Source of the DNA: a virus
Strand: one strand, 5' to 3'
Virus record (IMG/VR): IMGVR_UViG_3300028596_000009
Span: 1-64,000 of that record
Length of the DNA: 64,000 nucleotides
This document shows positions 45,975 to 53,413 of the stretch, piece after piece. Every line of letters begins with the position of its first letter. Within the stretch, counting starts at the first letter, position 1. The position numbers and the translations under genes are program-made. The notes below the pieces were generated by a model that was not told where the DNA came from, ran no database searches, and saw only the letters and a list, made by a program, of their open reading frames with translations.

Positions 45975-45980
45975 ACCCTA
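45975..45980 (-). promoter_or_regulatory. leaderless -10 box
   Basis: Complement reads TAGGGT-TGGGCG-ATG: TAnnnT, six bases, start codon, the same layout as 42878 (TACCTT-TGGGAC-ATG). Confidence 0.6.
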
Positions 45981-45995
45981 GCTGTGGGGTCCGAC

Positions 45996-46319
45996 ATGAG
46001 CCTGATCGATGTTTCTCCTGCGGTGATGGCCCGGCGCCTGACCGAACTGGCCGGACCGTCCCTGGTGTTCTTCCACAAACAGGGCTGTTCTCCATGTGCC
46101 GCCGTGATGCCGCAGGTGCGTGAGGTGGCGGGCCGTTTCCCCGGGGTCGACGTGTTCACGGTGGACGTGACGGATTCGCAGGCCGGTGTGGAGGGTTACA
46201 CGGGGTCCGGCACACCGCTGGTGGTGCTGTTCGACGCGCGGGGCCTGGAGGAGTGGCGCTGGCGCGGGGGTTCAGTGACGGCGGACAAAATGGCCGCGCA
46301 GATCGAGGAGGTCGTGTGA
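45996..46319 (+). CDS. thioredoxin-like protein, 107 aa
   Basis: ATG at 45996 with a weak GGGG site. FFHKQGCSPCAAVMPQV (residues ~25-41) contains the redox motif C31-S-P-C34, and TGSGTPLVVLF carries the cis-Pro loop; length is standard. Cytosolic thiol-disulfide exchange; in phages thioredoxins may support nucleotide reduction or protein folding. Divergent from the glycosyltransferase, 27 bases away. Confidence 0.85.
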   Translation: MSLIDVSPAVMARRLTELAGPSLVFFHKQGCSPCAAVMPQVREVAGRFPGVDVFTVDVTDSQAGVEGYTGSGTPLVVLFDARGLEEWRWRGGSVTADKMAAQIEEVV

Positions 46320-46453
46320 GCGTGACGACGGCTCTGGTGCTGGTGGTCGGGATCCTGGGCGTGACCCTGTCGATGGTGGTGGGTGTGGCGGCCCGGTCTG
46401 CGGTGAGGATCGCAGAGATCCGGCGCGGTCAGGATCCGGCGCGGCGCACCTGA
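46316..46453 (+). CDS. single-pass membrane micro-protein, 45 aa
   Basis: GTG at 46316 overlaps the thioredoxin stop. One hydrophobic helix (residues ~5-26) followed by a basic tail. Co-translated with the thioredoxin; could anchor or tune an envelope process. Confidence 0.68.
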   Translation: MSVTTALVLVVGILGVTLSMVVGVAARSAVRIAEIRRGQDPARRT

Positions 46454-46538
46454 CGGACTCGGCCGCCCTGTGCCATCCTGGTGTCCGCAGGATCCCATGT
46501 TCCTCTCGGTGGTGCTCAGGGGCTCCTGCTCTCCTCGG

Positions 46539-46563
46539 ACCCTCGGCTTCGGCCGGGGGTTTC
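46539..46563 (+). terminator. intrinsic terminator of thioredoxin unit
   Basis: ACCCTCGGC-TTCG-GCCGGGGGT followed by TTTCC. Confidence 0.72.
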
Positions 46564-46580
46564 CGTGTGTCCGGGCATGG

Positions 46581-46608
46581 AAAAACCCGGCCCTCGAAGG
46601 ACCGGGCT
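46581..46608 (-). terminator. intrinsic terminator of HTH gene
   Basis: On minus: AGCCCGGTCC-TTCG-AGGGCCGGGTTTTT, directly downstream of the leftward gene ending at 46621. Confidence 0.75.
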
Positions 46609-46620
46609 GGTAGGCGGAGT

Positions 46621-47094
46621 TCAGTCCTTGGACTTCTCCAGTTTCTCGTTGCGGGCCCTGGCGTAACGCATGATGTCCATCGGCCGGTAGAGCGGCGTGC
46701 CGTCCTGGAGGTGCATGACCACCTCAGGGAAGTCGGGGTCCTTCTTGGCAAGCTGGGCCACGCGCTGACGGGATACGCCGAGCCAGAAGGCGATGCTGCT
46801 CTGCTTCTCCAGGTCGTCCGTCTCGGTCGGCTGCTCGTAGTCCTTGATCTCCATGTGGGCGATCGGCTCGTCGCCGTGGCCGACGGTCGAGAGGTACTTC
46901 CGTGCCTGCTCGGCGGCGGTCCTGGTGACCTCGTCGAGGGTGTCGGCGTCCTGTTCCCACATGAGAGTGAAGGACTTGAGCGGCCCGTTGTAGGTCAGGC
47001 CGCTTCCGGTGACCCCCATCAGTGCGCTGATCTTGTCGTCGTCCATGTCCTCGGGGAACGGGGCGAAGGTGACGCTTACGGCCCAGTTGGGCAT
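46621..47094 (-). CDS. helix-turn-helix protein, 157 aa
   Basis: ATG at 47092-47094. Residues ~97-120 (KQSSIAFWLGVSRQRVAQLA) form a MerR/excisionase-type helix-turn-helix, followed by LYRPMDIMRYARARN. The N-terminal ~75 residues have an acidic beta/alpha domain (FAPFPEDMDDDKISALMGV). Likely a DNA-binding regulator. Own promoter (47129-47158) and terminator. Confidence 0.78.
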   Translation of the reverse strand: MPNWAVSVTFAPFPEDMDDDKISALMGVTGSGLTYNGPLKSFTLMWEQDADTLDEVTRTAAEQARKYLSTVGHGDEPIAHMEIKDYEQPTETDDLEKQSSIAFWLGVSRQRVAQLAKKDPDFPEVVMHLQDGTPLYRPMDIMRYARARNEKLEKSKD

Positions 47095-47128
47095 GCGAGT
47101 CCTTTGTCGGTCGGATGACTTCGACGGG

Positions 47129-47158
47129 ACCGTATCGAGGGGGTTGCATGGACGTCAA
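47129..47158 (-). promoter_or_regulatory. sigma-70-like promoter of HTH gene
   Basis: On minus TTGACG (complement of 47153-47158), 18-base spacer, TACGGT (complement of 47129-47134), 34 bases before the ATG. Confidence 0.68.
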
Positions 47159-47172
47159 GCCCCTGCAAGGAG

Positions 47173-47203
47173 AAGCCGCCCCGTCTGTCGCACAAGGCGG
47201 CTT
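47173..47203. terminator. hairpin between leftward genes
   Basis: AAGCCGCC (47173-47180) pairs with GGCGGCTT (47196-47203); T-rich on the plus side, CTTCTCC on the minus. Likely ends the Ser-rich gene's transcript. Confidence 0.55.
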
Positions 47204-47326
47204 TCCCGTACCACCAGGTCCCGGCAAGGACATGGTGTTTCCTGCTGGCCTGGCAACGGAGAAGGCCCACTCGCACAGTACAGATTCAGGTGGTGGTCGT
47301 CCAACTCCTTGGTTTGTTCGGGGAGA
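47204..47326. other. gap without gene
   Basis: Nothing convincing was found between the hairpin and the leftward Ser-rich gene. Confidence 0.4.
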
Positions 47327-47521
47327 TCAGTCGCACCCTCCGCCGGAGGAGCCGGAGTCCGACGAGCTGGACGAGGAGCAGTCGGAGGACGACGAGGAGC
47401 TGAACAGGTTGCCGGTCGAGGCGAAGTGGCTGGCCTCGTCGGTGTAGGTGGTGGTCGGCCGGTACCCGTTCCGGCGCTTGCGGGCCTCTTCTTCGCGCTT
47501 GGCGCGCTCGTTCTTGGTCAT
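47327..47521 (-). CDS. small basic/Ser-rich protein, 64 aa
   Basis: ATG at 47519-47521 on minus. First ~25 residues are Lys/Arg/Glu-rich (KNERAKREEEARKRR), the last ~30 almost pure Ser with Asp/Gly/Cys (SSSSSSDCSSSSSSDSG). Low-complexity, probably disordered. Ribosome binding site weak, so confidence is moderate. Confidence 0.55.
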   Translation of the reverse strand: MTKNERAKREEEARKRRNGYRPTTTYTDEASHFASTGNLFSSSSSSDCSSSSSSDSGSSGGGCD

Positions 47522-47660
47522 GTGACGAGGATGCCCGTCCCGGCGGGGACTCCATACTCCTCTTGAGCTAGTTCAGAGGTACGGTTCTGTGTGGAATCGG
47601 GTGTGGTCGGTGACGCGTAGTCTGGCCTTCTCCCCGTCGTCAACGAAAGGATGAAAGCCG

Positions 47661-48566
47661 GTGAGTTCACCGACCGTCCACCTGATCAGCAACGACAACG
47701 GCGTGGGCCTGAGCACCGACATGCAGCTCCTGGAGGACATGCTCACCGCAGCCGGATATGCGGTGCGGCGGTTCCACTGGAAGCAGACGGTCATGCCGCG
47801 CTGCGACATAGCCATTTTCCTGGAGCTGTACAACCACGCTCTGGCCAGGTACGCCGACAAGAAGATCGGCATTTTCAACCTGGAATGGTTTCCCGTCGTC
47901 TGGCGCCCTTACCTGAAAACGTTCGACCAGCTCTGGGCCAAGTCGCTGGAGGCGCAGGATGTTTACCGGCGCTACGGTCTCCCGGCGCATCTGACGGGCT
48001 TCATGACGCGCGACCTGTACGACCCGTCGGTGAAGAAGAAGCCGCACTGCCTGCACCTGCGGGGCAAGTCGTCACTGAAGGGCACCGAAGCGGTGCTGTC
48101 GGCGTGGCAGACACACAAGGATCTCCCGCCGCTCACGATCATCTCCGCCGATCCGCTGAAGGTCCCGGCCAACGTTCGTGTGCTGCCGAGGATCCCGCAG
48201 GAAGCCCTCGTGCAGGAGATGAACTCCCACGCAATCCACGTGTGCCCCTCGAAGTCGGAGGGCTGGGGCCACTACATCACCGAGGGCATGTCGACCGGCG
48301 CGCTGGTGGTGACGACCAACGCCTCGCCGATGAGCGACCACGTCCAGCCCGGCCGGGGCTTCCTGGTTCCGGTGCGCGGGGGGATGGCCCGGCACATGGC
48401 CCGCGAATATCACGTGGCGGCCGACGACCTCGCGGACACGGTTCGCCTGGCCTCTTCCCTTCACCCGGCACACCGCCACTCGGTGTCCACCCAGGCGCGG
48501 CAGTACACGCTCGACGCCACCGCCGCCTTCCAGATGAAGGCGCTGGAACTCCTGAAGGAGCTGTGA
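47661..48566 (+). CDS. GT-B (family 4-like) glycosyltransferase, 301 aa
   Basis: GTG at 47661 after GAAAGGATGAAAGCCG. The C-terminal half has CPSKSEGWGHYITEGMSTGA (195-214) with the E-x7-E type donor site of GT4 enzymes, and VVTTNASPM. The N-terminal half is a Rossmann-like acceptor domain. Retaining transferase of nucleotide sugars predicted. Overlaps the next methyltransferase. Confidence 0.82.
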   Translation: MSSPTVHLISNDNGVGLSTDMQLLEDMLTAAGYAVRRFHWKQTVMPRCDIAIFLELYNHALARYADKKIGIFNLEWFPVVWRPYLKTFDQLWAKSLEAQDVYRRYGLPAHLTGFMTRDLYDPSVKKKPHCLHLRGKSSLKGTEAVLSAWQTHKDLPPLTIISADPLKVPANVRVLPRIPQEALVQEMNSHAIHVCPSKSEGWGHYITEGMSTGALVVTTNASPMSDHVQPGRGFLVPVRGGMARHMAREYHVAADDLADTVRLASSLHPAHRHSVSTQARQYTLDATAAFQMKALELLKEL

Positions 48567-49174
48567 AGCCCATGCACATGAACGAGCTGCTGAACGGTGA
48601 GCTGGAGAGACTGGCCGAGAAGCTGGGGAAGAAGGATCTGCGGATCCTGGAGACCGGCTGCATCCGCAACGGCGGCGAGCAGTACCGGATCAACGACGGC
48701 TGGTCGACGTGGACGTTCGCCAAGTGGGTGCAGGCCAACGGCGGCATGTCGGTCTCGGTCGATCTGGACGTGTCGGTGGCACACATGGTCCTGATGCGTG
48801 ACGGCCTGATGGACGAGGGTCCGGGCCTGGAGCCGACGCAGGAGGGGACGATCCTGACGAAGGGCGTCGAACTCCATCAGGGCTACAGCGTGGATGTCCT
48901 GGCGAAGCTGATGGCCTCCGGCGACTGCCTGTTCGACGTGATCCTGCTGGACAGCGACAACGACCCGAACCTGATCCTGCACGAGTACTTCATCGCCAAG
49001 CACCTGCTGGACGACGGCGGCATCATCCTGATCGACGACGTCGGCGGCACGGAGGGCGACGCCACGAAGGGCGATGCGATCGTCCCGTGGGCGCAGACCC
49101 ACTCGATCCCCTACCGGACGCTGACGCGGACCGGCGACGGCTACGTTACGAGCGTCGTCGTGCTGGACGTGTGA
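48563..49174 (+). CDS. class I methyltransferase (Methyltransf_24/macrocin O-methyltransferase-like), 203 aa
   Basis: GTG at 48563 overlaps the previous stop. RILETGCIRNGGEQYR (~27-42) is motif I in the TylF/MycE-like style with the Trp/Thr loop GWSTWTF; VSVDLDV motif II; DVILLDSDNDPNLI and GGIILIDDV give the acidic metal/SAM region. Consistent with a metal-dependent O-methyltransferase acting on sugar hydroxyls. Pairs with the upstream GT4. Confidence 0.8.
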   Translation: MKPMHMNELLNGELERLAEKLGKKDLRILETGCIRNGGEQYRINDGWSTWTFAKWVQANGGMSVSVDLDVSVAHMVLMRDGLMDEGPGLEPTQEGTILTKGVELHQGYSVDVLAKLMASGDCLFDVILLDSDNDPNLILHEYFIAKHLLDDGGIILIDDVGGTEGDATKGDAIVPWAQTHSIPYRTLTRTGDGYVTSVVVLDV

Positions 49175-49182
49175 CATGAAGA

Positions 49183-49211
49183 AGCCCCGCAGACTGCACC
49201 TCTGCGGGGCT
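49183..49211. terminator. bidirectional terminator
   Basis: AGCCCCGCAGA-CTGCACC-TCTGCGGGGCT, an 11-bp perfect stem between converging genes. Confidence 0.75.
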
Positions 49212-49217
49212 GTGTGC

Positions 49218-49523
49218 TCACGGGTCGACGTGGGCGCCGATGTACTCGATGTCGAGAACCTGGATCTCGCCGGTGCGGTCCCCGTAGGCCCAGACTATGC
49301 GTTCGCCGCCTGGTCCTGTGCGGATGTAGGAGATCCAGCAGTTGGCGCGCCCGAACGGCTTGCCGGTGGCCTGGTGCGACTGGAGCGAGGGGTATGCGGG
49401 TCCTTCGTTCTCCAGCAGGTTCAGGGCCTTCTTCATCTGCTTGATCTTGCCCTGATTACCGGACTTCTGGATCTTGGCCCGTCCGGCGTGGGCTCGCCTG
49501 GTGAACGCCAGTTGGAATTTCAC
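49218..49523 (-). CDS. RelE/ParE-superfamily-like toxin candidate, 101 aa
   Basis: GTG at 49521-49523 (minus) overlaps the antitoxin stop (GTGA). Pattern: FQLAFTRRAHAG, a long Lys-rich helix (IQKSGNQGKIKQMKKALNLL), PSLQSHQ, then WISYIRTG..RIVWAYGD and EIQVLDIEYIGAH: the strand-rich C-terminus with final His typical of RelE-like RNases. Probably cleaves mRNA on ribosomes when unbound; not proven. Confidence 0.62.
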   Translation of the reverse strand: MKFQLAFTRRAHAGRAKIQKSGNQGKIKQMKKALNLLENEGPAYPSLQSHQATGKPFGRANCWISYIRTGPGGERIVWAYGDRTGEIQVLDIEYIGAHVDP

Positions 49524-49804
49524 TCGTCCCTCATCTTGTCGAGGCGGGCGAGGTACTCCTCCAGGTTCTCGTCCAGGTCCCGCCGGATCATCTCCCCGGA
49601 GCCCGGGGTGTCGGACTGCCGCAAGATCTCGGCACCGGTCCGGCCGAACGCGGTTTCCACGGACATGATCGGCACGACTTCGACGCGGACCGGGGTCAGC
49701 TCGATGTGCCCGAAGTCGTTGATGCGGCCCTCGTACAGCCCGTGTCCGTCGGTCAGGGACTTGGGCAGGGTGGCCCGGCCCTTGGAGTCCAGCTTGATCA
49801 GCAT
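49520..49804 (-). CDS. AbrB/MazE-type antitoxin candidate, 94 aa
   Basis: ATG at 49802-49804 on minus behind GAAGGAGGTACGAC, one of the strongest binding sites in the window. MLIKLDSKGRATLPKSL is the swapped-hairpin AbrB N-terminus; the C-terminal ~40 residues (EMIRRDLDENLEEYLARLD) form a charged toxin-binding helix. Precedes the toxin, as is usual. Confidence 0.68.
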   Translation of the reverse strand: MLIKLDSKGRATLPKSLTDGHGLYEGRINDFGHIELTPVRVEVVPIMSVETAFGRTGAEILRQSDTPGSGEMIRRDLDENLEEYLARLDKMRDE

Positions 49805-49832
49805 GTCGTACCTCCTTCTTCGTGGAGGAGCA

Positions 49833-49852
49833 GGCTACCACCCACAGTGGTC
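49833..49852. promoter_or_regulatory. operator-like palindrome upstream of toxin-antitoxin pair
   Basis: ACCAC-CCACA-GTGGT (49838-49852) overlaps a minus-strand TAGCCT (-10-like, complement of 49833-49838). Likely autoregulatory site for the AbrB-like protein. Confidence 0.5.
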
Positions 49853-49876
49853 TAGAGGGAATGAGGGATAGAGGGA

Positions 49877-50776
49877 ATGGATCTCGTGCTGGTGCCGCTG
49901 TGGAAGCGGCCGGGCTTCGCCCGCGCGTGTCTGAAGCGTCTGTCGGCCGCCGCCGCGCAGTACGACGGGAACCTGATGTTCCGGTTGCTGCTGGACGAGG
50001 GCTACAGCCCGCTGGTGGAGAAGGAGGCCGTCGACTTCGCCACGAACGAGAACGTCTTCGCCGACGTGACGGTCCGGCCCAAGCGGTACGGGCGCGGCAA
50101 CTCGTACAACATCATGAAGGCGCTGGCCGACGCGTCGACCGGACCGTGGAAGCGGGTGCACATCGTCGAGGAGGACATCTTCGTCTCCGACGGCTACTTC
50201 GACTTCCACCGCCGCACCCACGCCCTCGCGGGCGACTCGGTCTTCGCCATCTCCGCCTGCCGCAACCAGAACGAGCCGACGCCTGAGCCGGGCGCGCCGC
50301 ACCTGCGGTGGTGGAGGTACGCCGACGACGAGAAGATCCCGGACGAGCACTGGGAGACGGTGTGGCGGCACACCTCGTACCAGTCGCTGGGCGTGTCGCT
50401 GCCGATGGACTCGGTCCGGGCGGTCGTGCCCCACGTGACGGACAAGTACTTCTTCGACCCGGTCGGCTACTGCCGGAAGTACTTCCCGGGCTCCGAGATA
50501 CCGGCGCCGCACGCGGAACAGGACGGTGTGCTGAACCGGCTGCGTGAGCGGGCGGGCATGTCGACGGTGTATCCGGTGGCGCCGAGGGCGTACCACGCGG
50601 GGTTCACGGGCTACAACCGGGCGGGGGTCGCGGCGATGGACGGTTCTCCGGCGGAGCAGGCGGAGGCGTTGCTGAGGATGAACTCGGCGGAGCTGAACAG
50701 CATGGCGTCACACGAGTTCCGTGACCATGAGGTGGTTCCGCTGCACACACTCCGGCCGGTGCGGCGTATGGTGTGA
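49877..50776 (+). CDS. glycosyltransferase-like protein (EED family), 299 aa
   Basis: ATG at 49877 with GAGGGA upstream (duplicated AGAGGGAATG). LVLVPLWKRPGFARACLKRL start, VHIVEEDIFVSDGYFDFHRR (~95-112) with Glu-Glu-Asp metal motif, and STVYPVAPRAYHAGFTG near residue 240, matching the 45027 protein. GT-A-like; acceptor unknown. Confidence 0.77.
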   Translation: MDLVLVPLWKRPGFARACLKRLSAAAAQYDGNLMFRLLLDEGYSPLVEKEAVDFATNENVFADVTVRPKRYGRGNSYNIMKALADASTGPWKRVHIVEEDIFVSDGYFDFHRRTHALAGDSVFAISACRNQNEPTPEPGAPHLRWWRYADDEKIPDEHWETVWRHTSYQSLGVSLPMDSVRAVVPHVTDKYFFDPVGYCRKYFPGSEIPAPHAEQDGVLNRLRERAGMSTVYPVAPRAYHAGFTGYNRAGVAAMDGSPAEQAEALLRMNSAELNSMASHEFRDHEVVPLHTLRPVRRMV

Positions 50777-51203
50777 GTGCTGCCAGGGGCCGTGGGCTTC
50801 TGGAAGCGGGGCCGGAGAACCTGGGGCAGACCGGGTTCCCGGCCTCGCGCTTTTCCCCGGACATGCTCGCGGCGGAGCCGGATGATTCCCCCCAAGGACC
50901 GACTCCGCCGCTGTGCAACGAGGCGAGCGAAACGTAGCACGCACCCGTTCGAAAACACCACTCTGACCTGTGACGTTTCATCAGGTCCCGGAAAAGCGGA
51001 ACGGCCCGCACCAGGAAGGTGGGGCCGTAACCTGCGCAAGCTCATGACCTGCGTCGTGCAATACATCTAGAAGAGAAGCCGCTCGGGGAAGTTTGCGAGA
51101 CGAAACCGGGCGGTTTTCTCGTGGCAGGGAAGTTGGATAAATCTTGGCGACCCCCTACCATGTGCCGACTGTACCAAGTGGCTTCCTGTCGGTCCAGAAC
51201 CCG
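50777..51203. other. 427-base non-coding region with two terminator-like hairpins
   Basis: GGCCGGAGAACC (50810-50821) pairs with GGTTCCCGGCC (50834-50844), then TCGCGCTTTTCC; and AGCCGCTCGG (51077-51086) pairs with CCGGGCGGTT (51106-51115), then TTTC. The 97-codon frame at 50777 is Arg/Pro-rich without ribosome binding site, so no gene is called. The region separates the glycan island from the leftward regulatory block. Confidence 0.6.
50810..50849 (+). terminator. terminator of glycosyltransferase unit
   Basis: Eleven-pair stem with one bulged A, followed by GCGCTTTTCC. Confidence 0.68.
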
Positions 51204-51467
51204 TCAGACGAGCTTCACCCAGTCGGCGCCGATCCAGTGGATCAGGGAGATCGACTTCAGCTCGCGCAGGTCGTCGTCGCTGTAGTCGAAGTCGTCGAGG
51301 CCGGTGACCTTCACGTCGTCGAACGCCTGGCAGGTGAGCCGGACGAGGGCCACGGTCGCGGACGGGCTGACGCCGCTCCTCAGGACCGACATGCCAAGGC
51401 GGCCGATCGAGTCCGCGTGGCTGGTGTCGTTGAGGAAGCCGACGGTGTTGATCCGGGTGGTGCTCAT
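51204..51467 (-). CDS. hypothetical protein, 87 aa
   Basis: ATG at 51465-51467 on minus after GGAAGGAGAAAACG. Acidic helical C-terminal half (VTGLDDFDYSDDDLRELKS). No family. Upstream palindrome at 51533. Confidence 0.76.
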   Translation of the reverse strand: MSTTRINTVGFLNDTSHADSIGRLGMSVLRSGVSPSATVALVRLTCQAFDDVKVTGLDDFDYSDDDLRELKSISLIHWIGADWVKLV

Positions 51468-51532
51468 CGTTTTCTCCTTCCGTGCCGCGCGTTTCGCGAC
51501 AGGAGGAGCATGTCGTTTCCCGCTGACGGACG

Positions 51533-51550
51533 GTGCCCACTACTGGGCAC
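51533..51550. promoter_or_regulatory. perfect palindrome, operator-like
   Basis: GTGCCCA-CTAC-TGGGCAC, between the leftward genes at 51467 and 51568; possible operator. Confidence 0.45.
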
Positions 51551-51567
51551 GGAGTACGTGACGGCGG

Positions 51568-51813
51568 TCACGTCCGGGCGGCGGTCACGCAGGCGTCGAT
51601 GAACGCGGTCTGGTCGGTGTCCTCGTCGTAGAGGTCGATGGACCGGGAGATGCAGGCGGCGTACTGGTCGGCGCTGACGCCTTCGTAGTCGACCGGCGCT
51701 CCGGGGTTTCTGATGGTCTGCCCGTAGTCGCGGCCGACGTCCTCGGGGGCGGTTCCGCATCCGGCGAGGAGGAGAAGAAGGGCAGCGACGGCGGCAGGGC
51801 GTATGAGTCTCAT
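51568..51813 (-). CDS. lipoprotein, 81 aa
   Basis: ATG at 51811-51813 on minus, which gives a proper signal peptide: MRLIRPA, then LLLLLAGC with lipobox LLAG/C at ~residue 18. The mature ~63 residues are acidic with two more Cys. Membrane-anchored outside; phage lipoproteins often block superinfection (Llp/Cor-like function), here only a possibility. Weak ribosome binding site. Confidence 0.75.
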   Translation of the reverse strand: MRLIRPAAVAALLLLLAGCGTAPEDVGRDYGQTIRNPGAPVDYEGVSADQYAACISRSIDLYDEDTDQTAFIDACVTAART

Positions 51814-51869
51814 GGTGTCCCGGTTCCGATCTTGACAGGTGATCGGAAGACTATCGGTGCACATGGAAA

Positions 51870-51929
51870 AGCCGGGTGATGTAAGCCTGTGAACCGACGC
51901 GCCAACATCGATCCACACATCACCCGGCT
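51870..51929. repeat. 13-bp perfect inverted repeat, 34-base spacer
   Basis: AGCCGGGTGATGT (51870-51882) and ACATCACCCGGCT (51917-51929). Lies in a gene-free ~220-base gap between leftward genes. Long loop argues against a simple terminator; could be an operator pair, replication-related hairpin or structured RNA. Confidence 0.65.
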
Positions 51930-52033
51930 GGATGCAGCCACCCTAGGTGCCAGTAGAGCCTAGAGGGGGTTTCCCGAGGTGAACCTAGCAGGAACCGAGC
52001 CGGTTTCCAACCCGGTCCCTACCGGTTTTCGAA

Positions 52034-53308
52034 CTAGACCTCGGTGCGGAGGAGGTCGTTGGCCTTCCGGCGGTTCTCGTCGGCCTCGCGCCAGGCCCTG
52101 AGGGCGGAGGTCTCGGTCTCCGGCGGCTCGGTCATCTTGAACCGGGTGGCCACGGCCTGGCGGCACAGGGCCCTGGCGGTGAGCGCGTCGGTGGTCTCGA
52201 CGACGTCGTTGCCCTTCATTGCCGTCTTGGTGCGGGGGCCGGTGGCGGCCTGGGTGTTGCAGAAGAAGCAGCCGCCGTTGACCGGGTCCTTCTTCGGCGC
52301 CTGCTGGTGACCGGGGTGGTTGCACAGGGGGACGACCGGCTTGGGCGCGTCGGGCAGGCCGCCGAGGTGCCGGGCGTACCAGGTGGGCACGGCGCCGGGG
52401 TTCTTGGCCTTGGTCGGGTCGATGAGGGGCTTCAGCCAGGTTCGGAGGGTGTCCTCGGTCCACCCGGCGTCGAAGGCTTCAACCACCGATTCGGCCAGGA
52501 AGCCGTAGGAGCCGTTCTGGAGGCCGTTCAGGCCCGGGAGGGTCCCCAGGAACCCCAGAGCCCCCAGCAGGGCCTCCTGGACCCCGTCAGTGGCCTCCTC
52601 GAAGGCAGCCCGCCCGGCGCTCCACTCCTCCGGCGGAGCCGAGGGGGTGTGCTTGTCGTCCCTGCCCTTCATCTCCTCCTCATCCTCCAGCGGCGCCTCC
52701 GGCGTCGCGTCGTGCGAACCCGCACCGACGGAGGAGGGAGGAGGAGGAGTGTTCTTGCCTGCCTTCAACGGAGTAAAGGCATGGTCTTCTACGAAGGGAG
52801 TCTTCTTATGTGCCCGATCGGCCTGACCAGGATCAGCCTGATCAGGAAAACCGAGGATAGGTACAAATCCCCCACCCTCCACCTGTGCAGGAAAATCGCA
52901 TTCAGGCTCTGACCTGGGCGTTTCCTTGGCGGGCTCCGAGATTTCCAGACCCTTGGCCAAAAGTTCGTTCAGCGCGGGAAGTCCCTGCGGCATGTCGGTC
53001 AGCAGGTAGACGGCCTGTCCCAGGTGACCCTTCTCGTTTCGCTCGCGATCACGCCTCAGGTAACCCAGCTTCTCCAGCTCGGCCAGGCCGGTGGAGACGG
53101 CATTCGCACCTCCAAGCCCAGCCGCCACCATGGCGGCCACCGAGAATCCGAACCCGTCTTCGTGCGTGAGCGACCACGCGAGGATCCCGCGCGCCTTCGC
53201 GCTGAGACGGCGGTCGCGGAGGGCGCCGTTGTAGATCTGGGTGAAGTGCTTGCCGATGACATCGGCGCCCATGGGGCCACGCTTCAGGCGGCCCGGGTAA
53301 CTGCTCAT
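52034..53308 (-). CDS. winged-helix (replication initiator/helix-turn-helix) protein, 424 aa
   Basis: ATG at 53306-53308 on minus after AAGAGGTACTG; a start 48 bases upstream lacks a site. Residues ~25-110 are a winged helix (LSAKARGILAWSL; VAAGLGGANAVSTGLAELE; GYLRRDRE) closely related to the 93-aa protein at 53463. A Pro/Glu-rich disordered linker (~130-215) leads to a C-terminal helical domain and a CNHPGH...CFFC zinc-like cluster. This layout recalls actinobacterial plasmid/phage helix-turn-helix replication or regulatory proteins. DNA-binding is well supported; initiator role is inference. Confidence 0.78.
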   Translation of the reverse strand: MSSYPGRLKRGPMGADVIGKHFTQIYNGALRDRRLSAKARGILAWSLTHEDGFGFSVAAMVAAGLGGANAVSTGLAELEKLGYLRRDRERNEKGHLGQAVYLLTDMPQGLPALNELLAKGLEISEPAKETPRSEPECDFPAQVEGGGFVPILGFPDQADPGQADRAHKKTPFVEDHAFTPLKAGKNTPPPPSSVGAGSHDATPEAPLEDEEEMKGRDDKHTPSAPPEEWSAGRAAFEEATDGVQEALLGALGFLGTLPGLNGLQNGSYGFLAESVVEAFDAGWTEDTLRTWLKPLIDPTKAKNPGAVPTWYARHLGGLPDAPKPVVPLCNHPGHQQAPKKDPVNGGCFFCNTQAATGPRTKTAMKGNDVVETTDALTARALCRQAVATRFKMTEPPETETSALRAWREADENRRKANDLLRTEV

Positions 53309-53390
53309 CAGTACCTCTTTCGGTGGAGAGGCACCGCAGCTCACGTGGTTTGGCACGCGTCAAGCGTGGTACGTTCCGGGTGGTCGGATG

Positions 53391-53406
53391 TCCCGGATCC
53401 TCGTGA
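53391..53406 (+). promoter_or_regulatory. third copy of TGGTCGGAT repeat
   Basis: TGGTCGGATGTCCCGG upstream of the 424-aa gene, similar to the two repeats upstream of its paralogue (53801, 53830); candidate operator. Confidence 0.5.
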
Positions 53407-53413
53407 TCTGCGG

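Noticed and set aside
50777-51070. 97-codon plus frame after the glycosyltransferase
   Set aside because: Arg/Pro-rich, no binding site, contains a terminator hairpin.
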